Origin: Hoskinsella mucinilytica
Lineage (GTDB): Bacteria > Bacillota_I > Bacilli_A > Erysipelotrichales > Erysipelotrichaceae
Reading direction: 5' to 3'
DNA length: 64,000 nt
Assembly: GCF_045223415.1 (NCBI RefSeq)
Contig: NZ_JBEQZJ010000024.1
Coordinates: forward strand, 1 to 64,000
A program made the translations under genes and the position numbers. The notes below the pieces were generated by a model. It saw only the letters and a program-made list of their open reading frames with translations, ran no database searches and was not told the DNA's origin. Positions 1 to 7,886 of the stretch are shown here, in pieces (the first letter of the stretch is position 1; each line of letters starts with the position of its first letter).

Positions 1-56
1 CATACTTCTTCCTGTCAACGCTTTTTTAAATTTTTTTTATTTTTTTCATAAAGCCT

Positions 57-620
57 TCATCTATGCTGTTTTCCTACAAAACCAGATTTTCCTTCTTCCA
101 TAAAACTCAAGTACTTATCATATAGTCTAGATATCTCCTGATGATCAAAAGGTGAATTTCTTAAATGGATATCTACCATTAATCGATCCAGACCTTTATG
201 AATGGCACGATCTAAATCGACGGAATAACGCATTTCTTGCTTATGCTGCTCATATTCATCTTCATCCAGTAAGGTTGTTTTTCCAATTGGGTTCACTTTA
301 ACATCTAAATCATAATCTATATTTTTAATGGCCTCTCCATCATATAAAGAAGGGCTGGCTAAATTACAATAATAATGAATCCCGGTCTTTCTTATCATGC
401 AAATCACATTATACCATTTATCTGGATAAAAGAAACAAATCGCCGGCTCTCTTGTGATCCACTTTCTACCATCAGCCTCACTAACCAATGTACGATTCGT
501 AACTGCTACGATTCTTTTATCATTTGCCTCGATTACATACCCCTGTGCCCAAGTACGATGCAGACTTCCATCATGTTTAAAGCTTTGGATATATACATAA
601 TCTTTTTCCTTTACCTGCAT
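57..620 (-). CDS. DUF402 nucleoside tri-/diphosphatase (Ntdp/YgaC family)
   Basis: A 187-residue cytosolic protein of the DUF402 family. Characterised members (Staphylococcus Ntdp, Bacillus YgaC) hydrolyse nucleoside tri- and diphosphates with divalent metal. The family core is visible: a beta-barrel segment ending in YYCNLASP, then IDYDLDVKV and the acidic DEDEYE, which are the usual metal-binding carboxylates; length matches the family. I start it at the ATG at 620 because GGAGG lies 8-9 nt upstream; an in-frame extension to 731 has no ribosome site and would overlap the divergent gene. A TATAAT box (645-650) lies just upstream. It is transcribed away from the coat genes. Family assignment is firm; the physiological substrate is not known from sequence. 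Confidence 0.9.
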   Translation of the reverse strand: MQVKEKDYVYIQSFKHDGSLHRTWAQGYVIEANDKRIVAVTNRTLVSEADGRKWITREPAICFFYPDKWYNVICMIRKTGIHYYCNLASPSLYDGEAIKNIDYDLDVKVNPIGKTTLLDEDEYEQHKQEMRYSVDLDRAIHKGLDRLMVDIHLRNSPFDHQEISRLYDKYLSFMEEGKSGFVGKQHR

Positions 621-729
621 GCTCTTTCCTCCTTGCGAGTCATTATTATACCATACTTTCTTTTTTGTTGTCGTAAGGAATAGAACTGATTTTAAAGAGC
701 ATACTAAAAAACGAAAGGAGTTGTTGAAC

Positions 730-927
730 ATGTTAACACCAAAGGACGTCTTATATCTGGAAGATTTATTGGATCAAACATTGGTATTGAACAAACGAAT
801 TGCCAATGATGTAACCATGCTTTCTACCCCAGAAGTCAAAACCTGTTTTGAAGATGTAAATGAAAAATTAAAGGAGCATTACCAAGCAATGGTCAAGATC
901 CTTGAAAAGGAGGCAAAAGAATCATGA
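730..927 (+). CDS. Small coat-associated protein (CotF-partner type)
   Basis: A 65-residue, mostly helical protein with an acidic, leucine-rich N-terminus (TPKDVLYLEDLLDQ) followed by a second helix with KEHYQAMVKILE. Such short one-hairpin proteins are commonly encoded just before CotF-type coat proteins in spore-forming Bacillota and resemble half of a ferritin-like bundle. The start at 730 has an AAAGGAG site about 10 nt upstream. The stop overlaps the next start by 4 bp (ATGA), so the two are almost certainly translated together. The coat role is inferred from the partner gene; no catalytic motif is visible. Confidence 0.75.
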   Translation: MLTPKDVLYLEDLLDQTLVLNKRIANDVTMLSTPEVKTCFEDVNEKLKEHYQAMVKILEKEAKES

Positions 928-1205
928 GTCAATCTAGCAAAAGCTATAGCGAAAAAGATATTGCCACTAACTTATTGGTTACTTTAAAACATATGAAAGC
1001 AGAATACAATACCTTCACACAGGAAGCAAGCAATGAAAGCTTATATAGTGAAATCAAGGAATTGTATGACTGTATTTCCACACAACAGCGTAATGTATTT
1101 GAAATGATGTGTTCTCAAAGCTGGTATCAAATGACTGCAGATAGTGCAAAAAATATTTCTAAGGCATATACAAAATTCAGTAAAAGTGAAAGCGAGTTAT
1201 CTTAA
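924..1205 (+). CDS. CotF-family spore coat protein
   Basis: A 93-residue protein with the CotF ferritin-like helical pair: SEKDIATNLLVTLKHMKAEYNTFTQEA, then a helix ending in the characteristic FEMMCSQSWYQ. In related species CotF-family proteins are assembled into the spore coat, although many paralogues have no proven location. It overlaps the preceding small protein by 4 bp, so both form one transcript, and a hairpin terminator follows at once. Its presence argues that the organism or its recent ancestors sporulate. Family call is good; a location in the coat is inferred. Confidence 0.82.
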   Translation: MSQSSKSYSEKDIATNLLVTLKHMKAEYNTFTQEASNESLYSEIKELYDCISTQQRNVFEMMCSQSWYQMTADSAKNISKAYTKFSKSESELS

Positions 1206-1216
1206 TTCGCTTTTTC
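1189..1216 (+). terminator. Rho-independent terminator after coat genes
   Basis: The stem AAAGCGA (1189-1195) pairs with TCGCTTT (1207-1213), followed by a T-rich run. It overlaps the cotF-like stop codon. Confidence 0.7.
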
Positions 1217-1264
1217 TTTTACTTCCTTCATGATAAGATAACATAAAGAGAAAGAAGGAACTAT

Positions 1265-1738
1265 ATGAAAAAAGAAACATGTTATGAGGAGCTATTGGAA
1301 AATGCTTTGACGCTTTGTAATCCAGAAGATGATGTAATTGCACGTATGGCAAATATATCTAGTTTAATATATCATCGCCTACCTCATATTAATTGGGCTG
1401 GATTTTATCGTAGTCATGAACAACAATTGATCCTTGGTCCATTTCAAGGAAAACCTGCTTGTACTCCGATTGCTTATGGCAAAGGTGTTTGTGGCACTTG
1501 TGCAAAGGAAAAAACAGTTCAATGTGTTCCTAACGTACATGAGTTTTGCGGTCATATCGCTTGTGATGTCGATAGTAAATCAGAAATCGTTATACCGTTA
1601 ATGGAAAAAGACACCCTTATAGGTGTCCTTGATATAGATTCTGATGTTTATCATCAATTTGATGATGTAGATATCTATTATTTGTCTAAATTAGTAAAGA
1701 TATTACTTACTCATAATGTATATGAAAATAAGATTTAG
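1265..1738 (+). CDS. msrC: Free methionine-(R)-sulfoxide reductase (GAF domain)
   Basis: A 157-residue single GAF-domain protein that reduces free L-methionine-(R)-sulfoxide in the cytosol, part of oxidative damage repair. The three functional cysteines of the fRMsr family are visible at C66, C76 and C100, with the same spacing (10 and 24 residues) as C84, C94 and C118 of the E. coli enzyme. The motifs NWAGFY, GPFQGKPACTPI and GVLDIDS are also typical. Start is supported by AGAAGGA about 6 nt upstream. The last 32 bp overlap the convergent acetyltransferase gene end to end. Confidence in function is high. Confidence 0.94.
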   Translation: MKKETCYEELLENALTLCNPEDDVIARMANISSLIYHRLPHINWAGFYRSHEQQLILGPFQGKPACTPIAYGKGVCGTCAKEKTVQCVPNVHEFCGHIACDVDSKSEIVIPLMEKDTLIGVLDIDSDVYHQFDDVDIYYLSKLVKILLTHNVYENKI

Positions 1739-2516
1739 CCAGATTGACTGCTTCTCTTGCGGAAAACATTCTGCAACGAGTGTTACCAACATAGGTTGAT
1801 CTAACTGTTTTTCGATCTTCCATGACTTCTCCGATATCTGAGAAGTCTTTTTTATCGTGTTCGATATCTAATAGGTCGATCCAAGTGCATTTATGGTTAC
1901 TTTCAATTGGTGCAGATACCAACTTGATCGGAAATAGTTCTTCTTGATATTGAGCCATTTCAAACATGGTGCAATCATCATAGCCACTTCCAATCAAAAC
2001 ACAATATCCATTCATTTCATAAATCTTGCCTAAAGGAGAATCTTTTCCAAGTGCAAAATGGAGAGGGTGTTTATCACAAATCAGTTTTGCATATTTTCCC
2101 CATGCCGCAAAGCTATAAAGAGGATGATAGCTTCGTATAACCGCTTCGTTTCTTAAAAATTGATAGACAAAATCATCACTTCCCATTGGCTCGCTCAGTT
2201 TTTTATCAAACGGTATCGCATGTTCTCTGATTTCCTTCCAATACTGGCGTGGGGCTTTTATCGATTGACAAGCGGGATCTTTATGCTGTGGAGTAAAGCA
2301 TGGCACTACCAAAGTACCTTCATAACCAACTGTTTCCATTAATGCTTCCACGATTGCTTGTGCTCCTCCATTGATATTTTCCATCATCTTCATATCAACA
2401 TTCACAAACAACAGCATACCTTTTTGTATACCTAAGTGCTCTAATTGTGTCTGTATATCCTCTTTATGTAGGACACTACCCATAGGGTCTATAAAATATG
2501 TAGATTTTTCAGCCAT
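1707..2516 (-). CDS. AAC(3)-family N-acetyltransferase
   Basis: A 269-residue protein of the antibiotic_NAT family, whose founding members acetylate the 3-amino group of aminoglycosides with acetyl-CoA. Family hallmarks are visible: IQKGMLLFVNVDMKMM near the N-terminus, MEALMETVGYEGTLVVPCFT, the SYHPLYSFAAWGKYA block and LGKDSPLGKIYEMNGYCVLIGSGYDDCTMFEMAQYQ. Chromosomal homologues such as Bacillus YokD often have unknown natural substrates, so resistance should not be assumed. The start at 2516 lies inside the upstream lipoprotein gene (28 bp overlap), suggesting coupled translation. The 3' end overlaps msrC in antisense. Confidence 0.88.
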   Translation of the reverse strand: MAEKSTYFIDPMGSVLHKEDIQTQLEHLGIQKGMLLFVNVDMKMMENINGGAQAIVEALMETVGYEGTLVVPCFTPQHKDPACQSIKAPRQYWKEIREHAIPFDKKLSEPMGSDDFVYQFLRNEAVIRSYHPLYSFAAWGKYAKLICDKHPLHFALGKDSPLGKIYEMNGYCVLIGSGYDDCTMFEMAQYQEELFPIKLVSAPIESNHKCTWIDLLDIEHDKKDFSDIGEVMEDRKTVRSTYVGNTRCRMFSAREAVNLAKSYFHIHYE

Positions 2517-2923
2517 GTTTCATAATCCTCTTTTTCTATATAACCCTGTTTGATATTTTCAGGCTGTAGATTGCCCTTATAGAAATAATACGTCATAGGG
2601 TATGTCGTATATTCTCCAATGAATACCTCAAGTTCACTTAATGCCTCTTTGACATCTTCATCTTCTTCCTCAAGATGGATGGTTAGTTCATAAATTTCAA
2701 AAGGTTTGATGTTCTGTAATTCTTCAATCACCTTTTTATATTCATCACAGGAATAACAGCTATTGGTCGTAATATATAGTAGAAACGTATCCTGATCTTG
2801 ATCTTGTAGACGGTCAACAACTTCTCGTGCACTTACTTCAATTGGTTCATGAGATGGTTTATCTGATCCGCTACAACCTGATATAAGGAAGAGAGATAGG
2901 ATTGCGCATAATATTTTTTTCAT
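2489..2923 (-). CDS. Thioredoxin-like lipoprotein
   Basis: A 144-residue exported lipoprotein with an N-terminal signal peptide ending in the lipobox LISGC, so the mature protein would be anchored by a lipidated cysteine. The mature part resembles a thioredoxin fold: LLYITTNSCYSCDEYKKVIEEL holds a CxxC pair where the redox site should be, followed by the YPMTYYFYKG strand with the cis-proline position. It may reduce or carry disulfides on the outer face of the membrane. I chose the ATG at 2923 because AGGAGG sits 9 nt upstream; the ATG at 2932 abuts that site. It precedes and overlaps the acetyltransferase gene. Substrate unknown. Confidence 0.82.
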   Translation of the reverse strand: MKKILCAILSLFLISGCSGSDKPSHEPIEVSAREVVDRLQDQDQDTFLLYITTNSCYSCDEYKKVIEELQNIKPFEIYELTIHLEEEDEDVKEALSELEVFIGEYTTYPMTYYFYKGNLQPENIKQGYIEKEDYETWLKNLHIL

Positions 2924-3088
2924 AAGCAACATCCTCCTGTTTTTTTTATTTTACCACATTTTTCAATTTTATAATATGTTATCCTAAGAAAATGAATGAC
3001 ACTTTTCAAGCAAGCGTTTATTCTTTCTGTATAGGATCGAGATCATGTGTCAATTCATACTCATATCGTGGAATCTTCTTTTCGTGAA

Positions 3089-3118
3089 AAAGAAAGAAAC
3101 ATGATCGTCTCTTTCTTT
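3089..3118 (-). terminator. Terminator of the HTH-TPR regulator gene
   Basis: On the minus strand AAAGAAAGA pairs with TCTTTCTTT (arms 3110-3118 and 3089-3097), followed by TTC-rich sequence. It overlaps the stop codon of the regulator. Confidence 0.6.
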
Positions 3119-4323
3119 CACTTACTTAATCGTAATAATTCTCTTAGACATTTGCTTTCGTTTTCGTACTTGTTTTCTTTTTGAAAAATATCAGCCAGAT
3201 CCATCAATATAAACTTTTGAAGCTCATAAAATTCTTCTTCAACAAGATATTCATATAACTTCTGAAGAAAATGTGTACAGCTTTTTTGTTCCATCAGCAA
3301 TTGTGCATAATACATCATTCCTTGTGCCGCTTTATCCATATCAATCTGTTTGCTGGCAAGAATCCAATGACTAGCCTCATCATTCTTTCCAAGCATCAGA
3401 TAGGAATAGGAAAGATAAAAATACAAATAAGCATAATTCGTATTTTTCTCTATTGCTTTGCTAGCATAACGTATACATGTATCATAATCTCGCATCTTAA
3501 AGCTATTAAATGCCAAATTATCATATGTAGTTGAAATGACATAATCATTTTTATATTGTTGTGCTAAGCGAATGGTTTCTTCTAATTGATTCTTTGCTAA
3601 TACAAATTCCGCCATTCGTATATAACAGATACCAATGCTTCCATGAGTATATAGAAGACGATTGATATTCCAACTTTTTTCAAACATGCCATATGCCCTT
3701 CTGAAATAGTGTAACGCTTTCAAAGGTTCGTTTAGCTTATAATGGAGCATTCCCATATGATAATATAGCATATCCTTATGTTCCAAAGTTGCCAATGCTT
3801 CTGCTTTTTTATAATACTTCTTTGCTTGATCATATTGCTTCGCCTTTTGAAGAATAAAGCCATAGTAATCATAGTAAATACATTGTTCTGAAAGAGAGTA
3901 AACATCTTTGAATAGTTCAAGATAGCCCATGAGTTTATCGGATGGTCTTTCTTTATTCATCGCTTCATAGATAAAGCGTACCAGAACAAATTTTGGAAAT
4001 AGGATGGATTGTTTCAATTCTTCTTCTTTTAGCTTTACAAAAAGTTTTTGTTGCTCGTTCATATCATCATAAAGCAAAGCGTGAAGACTATCTTTATATA
4101 ACTCCTCATAAACATCTTCATTTTTAAACAAGTAAACAAAATCAATGCCTACAGCATCACAAATTCTTTTCCAGGTGCTTAGTAAAACTTCTTTCTTTCC
4201 TTTTTCTAATTCTACATAAAGTGGTTTTTGTATGCCTGTCTGTATGCAGATCCTGCCTATGTCCATTCCTTTCTGTTCTCGATAAAAACGAATCATAGGT
4301 CCACAAAATTCTAGATTTTTCAC
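3118..4323 (-). CDS. HTH-TPR transcriptional regulator (RRNPP-like)
   Basis: A 401-residue protein with an N-terminal XRE-type helix-turn-helix (about residues 8-65: IRFYREQKGMDIGRICIQTG, then LSTWKRICDAVGID) and a long C-terminal array of tetratricopeptide-like helices (about 120-390; for example YGFILQKAKQYDQAKKYYKKAEAL). This architecture is shared by Rgg/PlcR/PrgX-like regulators, many of which bind a small secreted peptide. The start is GTG with only a weak ribosome site, but a 31-codon ORF with an excellent site ends 18 nt upstream, so translation may be coupled. An internal ATG at 4296 is an alternative start. Target genes are unknown; FetAB upstream on the same strand is a separate unit with about 290 bp between. 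Confidence 0.85.
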   Translation of the reverse strand: MKNLEFCGPMIRFYREQKGMDIGRICIQTGIQKPLYVELEKGKKEVLLSTWKRICDAVGIDFVYLFKNEDVYEELYKDSLHALLYDDMNEQQKLFVKLKEEELKQSILFPKFVLVRFIYEAMNKERPSDKLMGYLELFKDVYSLSEQCIYYDYYGFILQKAKQYDQAKKYYKKAEALATLEHKDMLYYHMGMLHYKLNEPLKALHYFRRAYGMFEKSWNINRLLYTHGSIGICYIRMAEFVLAKNQLEETIRLAQQYKNDYVISTTYDNLAFNSFKMRDYDTCIRYASKAIEKNTNYAYLYFYLSYSYLMLGKNDEASHWILASKQIDMDKAAQGMMYYAQLLMEQKSCTHFLQKLYEYLVEEEFYELQKFILMDLADIFQKENKYENESKCLRELLRLSK

Positions 4324-4341
4324 ACTGAGTCTCTCTGCTTC

Positions 4342-4437
4342 TTATCCACGATAGTCATGAGTATCCTCCATACGGTATGGAAAATTTGTTGGCGCCTTGA
4401 TCAGCCTAATCAGGTTGCCATACAATGATGATTTCAT
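4342..4437 (-). CDS. Short peptide ORF (31 aa) ahead of the HTH-TPR regulator
   Basis: A 31-codon ORF starting with ATG at 4437. AAAAGGAGGAG sits 9 nt upstream (GGAGG at 4447-4451), one of the best ribosome sites in the window. The peptide begins MKSSLYGNLIRLIKAP and ends in a polar, charged tail with FPYR and EDTHDYRG; there is no cysteine and no clear signal peptide, only a short hydrophobic patch (LYGNLIRLI). It ends 18 nt before the GTG of the HTH-TPR regulator on the same strand. It could be a signalling peptide sensed by the regulator, a translational leader for it, or an unrelated small protein. The ORF and its ribosome site are seen; function is inference. Confidence 0.6.
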   Translation of the reverse strand: MKSSLYGNLIRLIKAPTNFPYRMEDTHDYRG

Positions 4438-4596
4438 TTTCTCTCTCCTCCTTTTCAAGACACACTCATATCATCTTTAACTTATGATAACTGAACACTT
4501 AAAACATATATCACAAATACATATGCATTACAAGCAAATAGTATTAAAAAAGCTAAAATGGACATAAAATGTGACCAAAAAGAGATAATCGTTCAT

Positions 4597-4617
4597 ATGT
4601 CACATACATGTCACATA
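4597..4617. repeat. Tandem direct repeat ATGTCACATA x2
   Basis: The 10-mer ATGTCACATA occurs at 4597-4606 and again at 4608-4617, one base apart, giving an 11-bp period (about one helical turn). It lies just after the fetB stop codon and about 160 bp upstream of the peptide ORF start. Such spacing is typical of regulator sites, but no binding protein can be named. Confidence 0.5.
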
Positions 4618-5397
4618 TCACTTCAAAGCATCGCTGTTATTGAAAAACGTGCGATATCCCAAAGAAACGAATACAACAACCGTGATGGCAGTACATCCCA
4701 GTATCGCAAGCATGATACCAATTTGATATTTGATTGCGGTCAAGGGAAAGGTTCCGGATAAGATCTGCCCTGTCATCATTCCGGGTAAAGAAACGATACC
4801 CATGGTAAGCATATTATTCATGGTTGGTAGGATTGCGGCATCAAAGGCGTCATTGACATATTCATAAACGGCATCTTTACTGCTTGCTCCTAACATGAGT
4901 GAATTTTCTATTTCGGCATGATGATCAATCATATTGGAACATAAACGATTGGCTCCCAATGCAATTCCTGTCATCGCATTGCCAACGATCATCCCACTGA
5001 TCGGAATGACGTATTGCGGATCAAACCATGGCTCCACTTGTAGTACAAACCATAGGAAGACCAAGGATATGATAAGGTATCCAAAGATCATAGAAAAAAC
5101 CATCAAGCGTTTTAACTCTTTTGACATATCATATTTCACTCGTTTGATTGCATTATATGCCGCAAAGGAAAGCATAACAACGAGCATTGATATCGTGATA
5201 TACCAGCTTGGATGATCAAATACATACATTAAGATATATCCCATCACGGTTAATTGAAGGGTCATTCTCGTTGTGGCAATCAAGATCAAGCGTTCTCTGC
5301 GTATTCCTCGATAGCGAAAAATCAAAAGCAGAACAAGTACAAAAACATATGCAAAGGTCAATTGTAAGATCGATAGATCCATCACGGTATCATTCAT
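4618..5397 (-). CDS. fetB: FetB/YbbM-type metal exporter permease
   Basis: A 259-residue membrane protein of the UPF0014 family, the same length as E. coli FetB, which with FetA exports iron and raises resistance to oxidative stress. Seven or so hydrophobic segments are visible, together with the conserved block GMIVGNAMTGIALGANRLCSNM and the cytosolic LMLGASSKDAVYEYVNDAFDAAILPTMNNM followed by GIVSLPGMMTGQILSG. The start at 5397 is preferred because AGGGGG is 7 nt upstream; ATGs at 5403 and 5421 fit less well. It overlaps the end of fetA by 8 bp, so the pair is one operon. Metal specificity is inferred from the family. Confidence 0.92.
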   Translation of the reverse strand: MNDTVMDLSILQLTFAYVFVLVLLLIFRYRGIRRERLILIATTRMTLQLTVMGYILMYVFDHPSWYITISMLVVMLSFAAYNAIKRVKYDMSKELKRLMVFSMIFGYLIISLVFLWFVLQVEPWFDPQYVIPISGMIVGNAMTGIALGANRLCSNMIDHHAEIENSLMLGASSKDAVYEYVNDAFDAAILPTMNNMLTMGIVSLPGMMTGQILSGTFPLTAIKYQIGIMLAILGCTAITVVVFVSLGYRTFFNNSDALK

Positions 5398-6025
5398 GTT
5401 CATACCCCCTACATTGTCCATGTTCTATCCTTAAAATATCATCGGGATAGCTTTTTGCTATTTCTTCTGAGTGTGTCACCATGATCAACTGTTTATGATG
5501 TTCCATGGCAAATGTTGCCATATTTTCCATAACAAAGCGTTCTGTTCCTTTATCTAAAGCACTACTTGGCTCATCTAATAAATATAATGAAGCATCCATT
5601 AGCATGATTCTTGCCAAACAAAGACGTTGTTTTTCACCACCGCTTAATTTTTCAACTGTTTGATCTAAGGATAAGGTAAGTTGCATTTTTTCTAAATATT
5701 CTTTCATACGTTTTTGTGATGCAGGTGGTCGTTTGCTGAAGCGCAATCCGATTTGAAGATTATCTTCCACATTACCATGATACATTACAGGTGTTTGAGC
5801 TAGCATTACGATATTTCTTCTTAATTCTGTCGGATTCCAAAGTTTGATATCCTTACCTTGATAAAAAATGGTTCCTTCATCAGGATCACTCATTCGATTC
5901 AACATGCGCAATAGTGTTGTCTTTCCACTCCCGCTGCCGCCAACGATGCAACTGATATCATGATCGATCTGAAGATGTTCGATATCTAAGATCGTTTTAA
6001 ATTTCAAGTGTTTGATTTCAATCAT
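5390..6025 (-). CDS. fetA: FetA/YbbL-type ABC ATPase
   Basis: A 211-residue ATP-binding subunit pairing with FetB. Walker A GGSGSGKTTLL, signature LSGGEKQR, Walker B LYLLDEPSSALD and the switch histidine in MVTHSEE are all present. The domain is short, as usual for FetA. The start has GAGGGG 6 nt upstream. It overlaps the permease gene, so both are translated together. The role is cytosolic ATP hydrolysis driving metal (probably iron) export. No metal-responsive operator was recognised in the short upstream region. Confidence 0.93.
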   Translation of the reverse strand: MIEIKHLKFKTILDIEHLQIDHDISCIVGGSGSGKTTLLRMLNRMSDPDEGTIFYQGKDIKLWNPTELRRNIVMLAQTPVMYHGNVEDNLQIGLRFSKRPPASQKRMKEYLEKMQLTLSLDQTVEKLSGGEKQRLCLARIMLMDASLYLLDEPSSALDKGTERFVMENMATFAMEHHKQLIMVTHSEEIAKSYPDDILRIEHGQCRGYEHE

Positions 6026-6069
6026 ATTACCCCTCTTTTCCTTTTATTTCCTTCTTCTTTTAATATAGA

Positions 6070-6092
6070 AAAGAGATCAAAACGATCTCTTT
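6070..6092 (-). terminator. Terminator of the HAD phosphatase gene
   Basis: Perfect 9-bp stem AAAGAGATC/GATCTCTTT on the minus strand, followed by TTCTAT. It overlaps the stop codon and separates this gene from fetAB. Confidence 0.75.
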
Positions 6093-6900
6093 ATGACAGA
6101 TATGGTTGAATTACATGTGCAATGCCATCTTCGTCATTGCTATAAGTTACTTCATCAGCAATGAGCTTAATCGGCTTAACTGCATTTCCCATTGCGACAC
6201 CATGTCCTGCGTATTGAAGCATCGTCAAATCATTCATTTCATCACCAAAGGCAATGACCTCTTCTTGAGAAATACCGAGTGTTTCACAAAGCTGACGTAG
6301 ACTGCTTCCTTTATCGATGCCGTTATCCACCACTTCAATATAGAAAGGTGCAGAAGTACAAATCGTCAACATATCGCCAAAGGGAAGTCGAAAATCTTCT
6401 AATTGTGTTTTTAGATAATCGGCAGGCCCGCTTACCAAAAATTTATTCGGATCAAAGTGGTCCACATAAGCATTCAGATCTTCAACCACTTTGATGTTCA
6501 TATGGCAGATACTTGCTTCATAGTCTGCCTTATAACAGTTTTCATCATCTGTAACTACAAATTCTCCGTCATGGATCATGACCGAAAGATTCAATGCTCT
6601 GGCATTGTTGATGATCGGACGTTTACATTTTGGTAGCACTACATGATTATATAATACCGTTTCTTTCGGATATTCTATGACCCTTGCGCCATTAAAGGAC
6701 ATTAGGATACCACCGAATTCATCCATTCTAAGTTGTTTTGCTTCTTTATATAGTCCATGAGTAGGTCGTCCACTGGCTAGTACCAGTTTTGCACCTTGTC
6801 GTTGTGCCTCTATCAATATTTCTTGCGTATAAGGTGAGATTTCTTTTTTGCTATTGGTTAAGGTCCCATCCATATCCATGACGATCAATTTATATTTCAT
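6091..6900 (-). CDS. Cof-type HAD-IIB phosphatase
   Basis: A 269-residue cytosolic HAD hydrolase. Motif I DMDGTL (nucleophile and acid/base aspartates) is at residues 9-14, motif II is LASGR, and motif IV is GDEMNDLTML with the downstream GHGVAMGNA typical of the Cof subfamily, which dephosphorylates sugar phosphates, FMN, PLP and similar metabolites. The C2-type cap lies between motifs II and III. The start at 6900 is followed directly by motif I. It is divergent from a second Cof-type gene at 7044. The exact substrate cannot be predicted. Confidence 0.92.
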   Translation of the reverse strand: MKYKLIVMDMDGTLTNSKKEISPYTQEILIEAQRQGAKLVLASGRPTHGLYKEAKQLRMDEFGGILMSFNGARVIEYPKETVLYNHVVLPKCKRPIINNARALNLSVMIHDGEFVVTDDENCYKADYEASICHMNIKVVEDLNAYVDHFDPNKFLVSGPADYLKTQLEDFRLPFGDMLTICTSAPFYIEVVDNGIDKGSSLRQLCETLGISQEEVIAFGDEMNDLTMLQYAGHGVAMGNAVKPIKLIADEVTYSNDEDGIAHVIQPYLS

Positions 6901-6990
6901 AATCCTTTTCCTCTTTTTCTTTCATGTTCATTATAGGGAATCAATCCTGAGATTGCAATATCCGATTGGCTTTGATTTTGTATTTTTTGA

Positions 6991-7019
6991 TTGCTCTTTT
7001 CGTATTTTTTTCATACAAT
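6991..7019 (+). promoter_or_regulatory. Promoter of the second HAD gene
   Basis: TTGCTC (6991-6996), 17-bp spacer, TACAAT (7014-7019). It implies a very short leader before the ATG at 7044. Confidence 0.7.
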
Positions 7020-7043
7020 GAAGCTGTAGAAAGAGATGATGAT

Positions 7044-7814
7044 ATGATAGAAGCAGTATTTTTAGATATTGATGGTACTTATTATGACCATACAAGCAAT
7101 CAAGTGTTGCCAGAATCAAAAGAAGCTGTGAAACAGCTGAAAAGAAACGGATATCGTGTAGTATTGTGTAGTGGAAGAGCCTTAAGTATGGCAAGAAGTG
7201 TTCCTGTCTTTGATGGAATCGAGTGGGATGGTTTTATCGGTGGCGGTGGAAATTTCGTCTATGATAAAAATTTTCAGTGTATTTGGAAGCATACCTTTTC
7301 TATGAATCAGCTTGCACAGATTTTTTCCATTCTGAAACAACGAAATATCGCAGCCTATGTCACAGGTGAAGATATCTTCCTTACTAGAGAACTGAACCAA
7401 CATGAAGAGGCGTTATTGGATATCTTCCATATGCATAAGCCCAAGATCCGTGATTGGGACCATGATGAGGTACATATGATGTCGCTACTTGGAAAGAATG
7501 ACGATTTATCTATGTTAGAAAATATCGAAAATGTCCTATTGCAACCGAGTTGCGATGAAATCATGGATGTTTTGATCAAAGATGGCAATAAGGCAAGAGG
7601 TATTTCTCATCTTTTGACCCATCTTGGGATACCTCAAGGAAATTATCTGGCGTTTGGTGATAACCTAAATGATCTGGAAATGTTACAACAAGCTGAAATC
7701 GGTGTTGCTATGGGAAATGGAGCCCCACAGCTTAAAGCATATGCAGACATCGTTTGTGCCCCAAGCCATGAGCCGGGTATTGCTCAAACTTTAAAACAAT
7801 TAAAACTAATTTAA
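7044..7814 (+). CDS. Cof-type HAD-IIB phosphatase
   Basis: A 256-residue HAD phosphatase with motif I DIDGTYYD, motif II LCSGR, and motif IV GDNLNDLEML plus GVAMGNGAP. I start at 7044 (MIEAVFLDIDGT), directly at the HAD core; an in-frame upstream extension runs through the promoter and is rejected. The ribosome site is weak (GAGATGATG). It is divergent from, and paralogous to, the gene at 6091-6900; both probably act on small phosphorylated metabolites. Followed by a strong terminator. Confidence 0.9.
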   Translation: MIEAVFLDIDGTYYDHTSNQVLPESKEAVKQLKRNGYRVVLCSGRALSMARSVPVFDGIEWDGFIGGGGNFVYDKNFQCIWKHTFSMNQLAQIFSILKQRNIAAYVTGEDIFLTRELNQHEEALLDIFHMHKPKIRDWDHDEVHMMSLLGKNDDLSMLENIENVLLQPSCDEIMDVLIKDGNKARGISHLLTHLGIPQGNYLAFGDNLNDLEMLQQAEIGVAMGNGAPQLKAYADIVCAPSHEPGIAQTLKQLKLI

Positions 7815-7837
7815 CCGCAAACATCTGCGGTTTTTTT
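7814..7837 (+). terminator. Rho-independent terminator
   Basis: ACCGCA (7814-7819) pairs with TGCGGT (7826-7831), then a run of seven T. Confidence 0.85.
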
Positions 7838-7886
7838 ATAAATCTTTCTTTTTCGACCATGCTATTGATAACAATGGAGGATTTTC

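Noticed and set aside
375..683. 102-codon plus-strand frame opposite the DUF402 gene
   Set aside because: It is antisense to a well-supported gene, has no ribosome site and encodes no recognisable domain.
1707..2516. Proven aminoglycoside resistance gene
   Set aside because: The family match is clear, but chromosomal homologues often lack resistance activity, no mobile element flanks it, and it overlaps a lipoprotein gene as part of a normal operon.
2995..3020. cre site (CAAGCAAGCGTTTA) upstream of the lipoprotein gene
   Set aside because: It lacks the fixed T of the WTG half and other fixed bases of the consensus, unlike the perfect site at 47712-47726.
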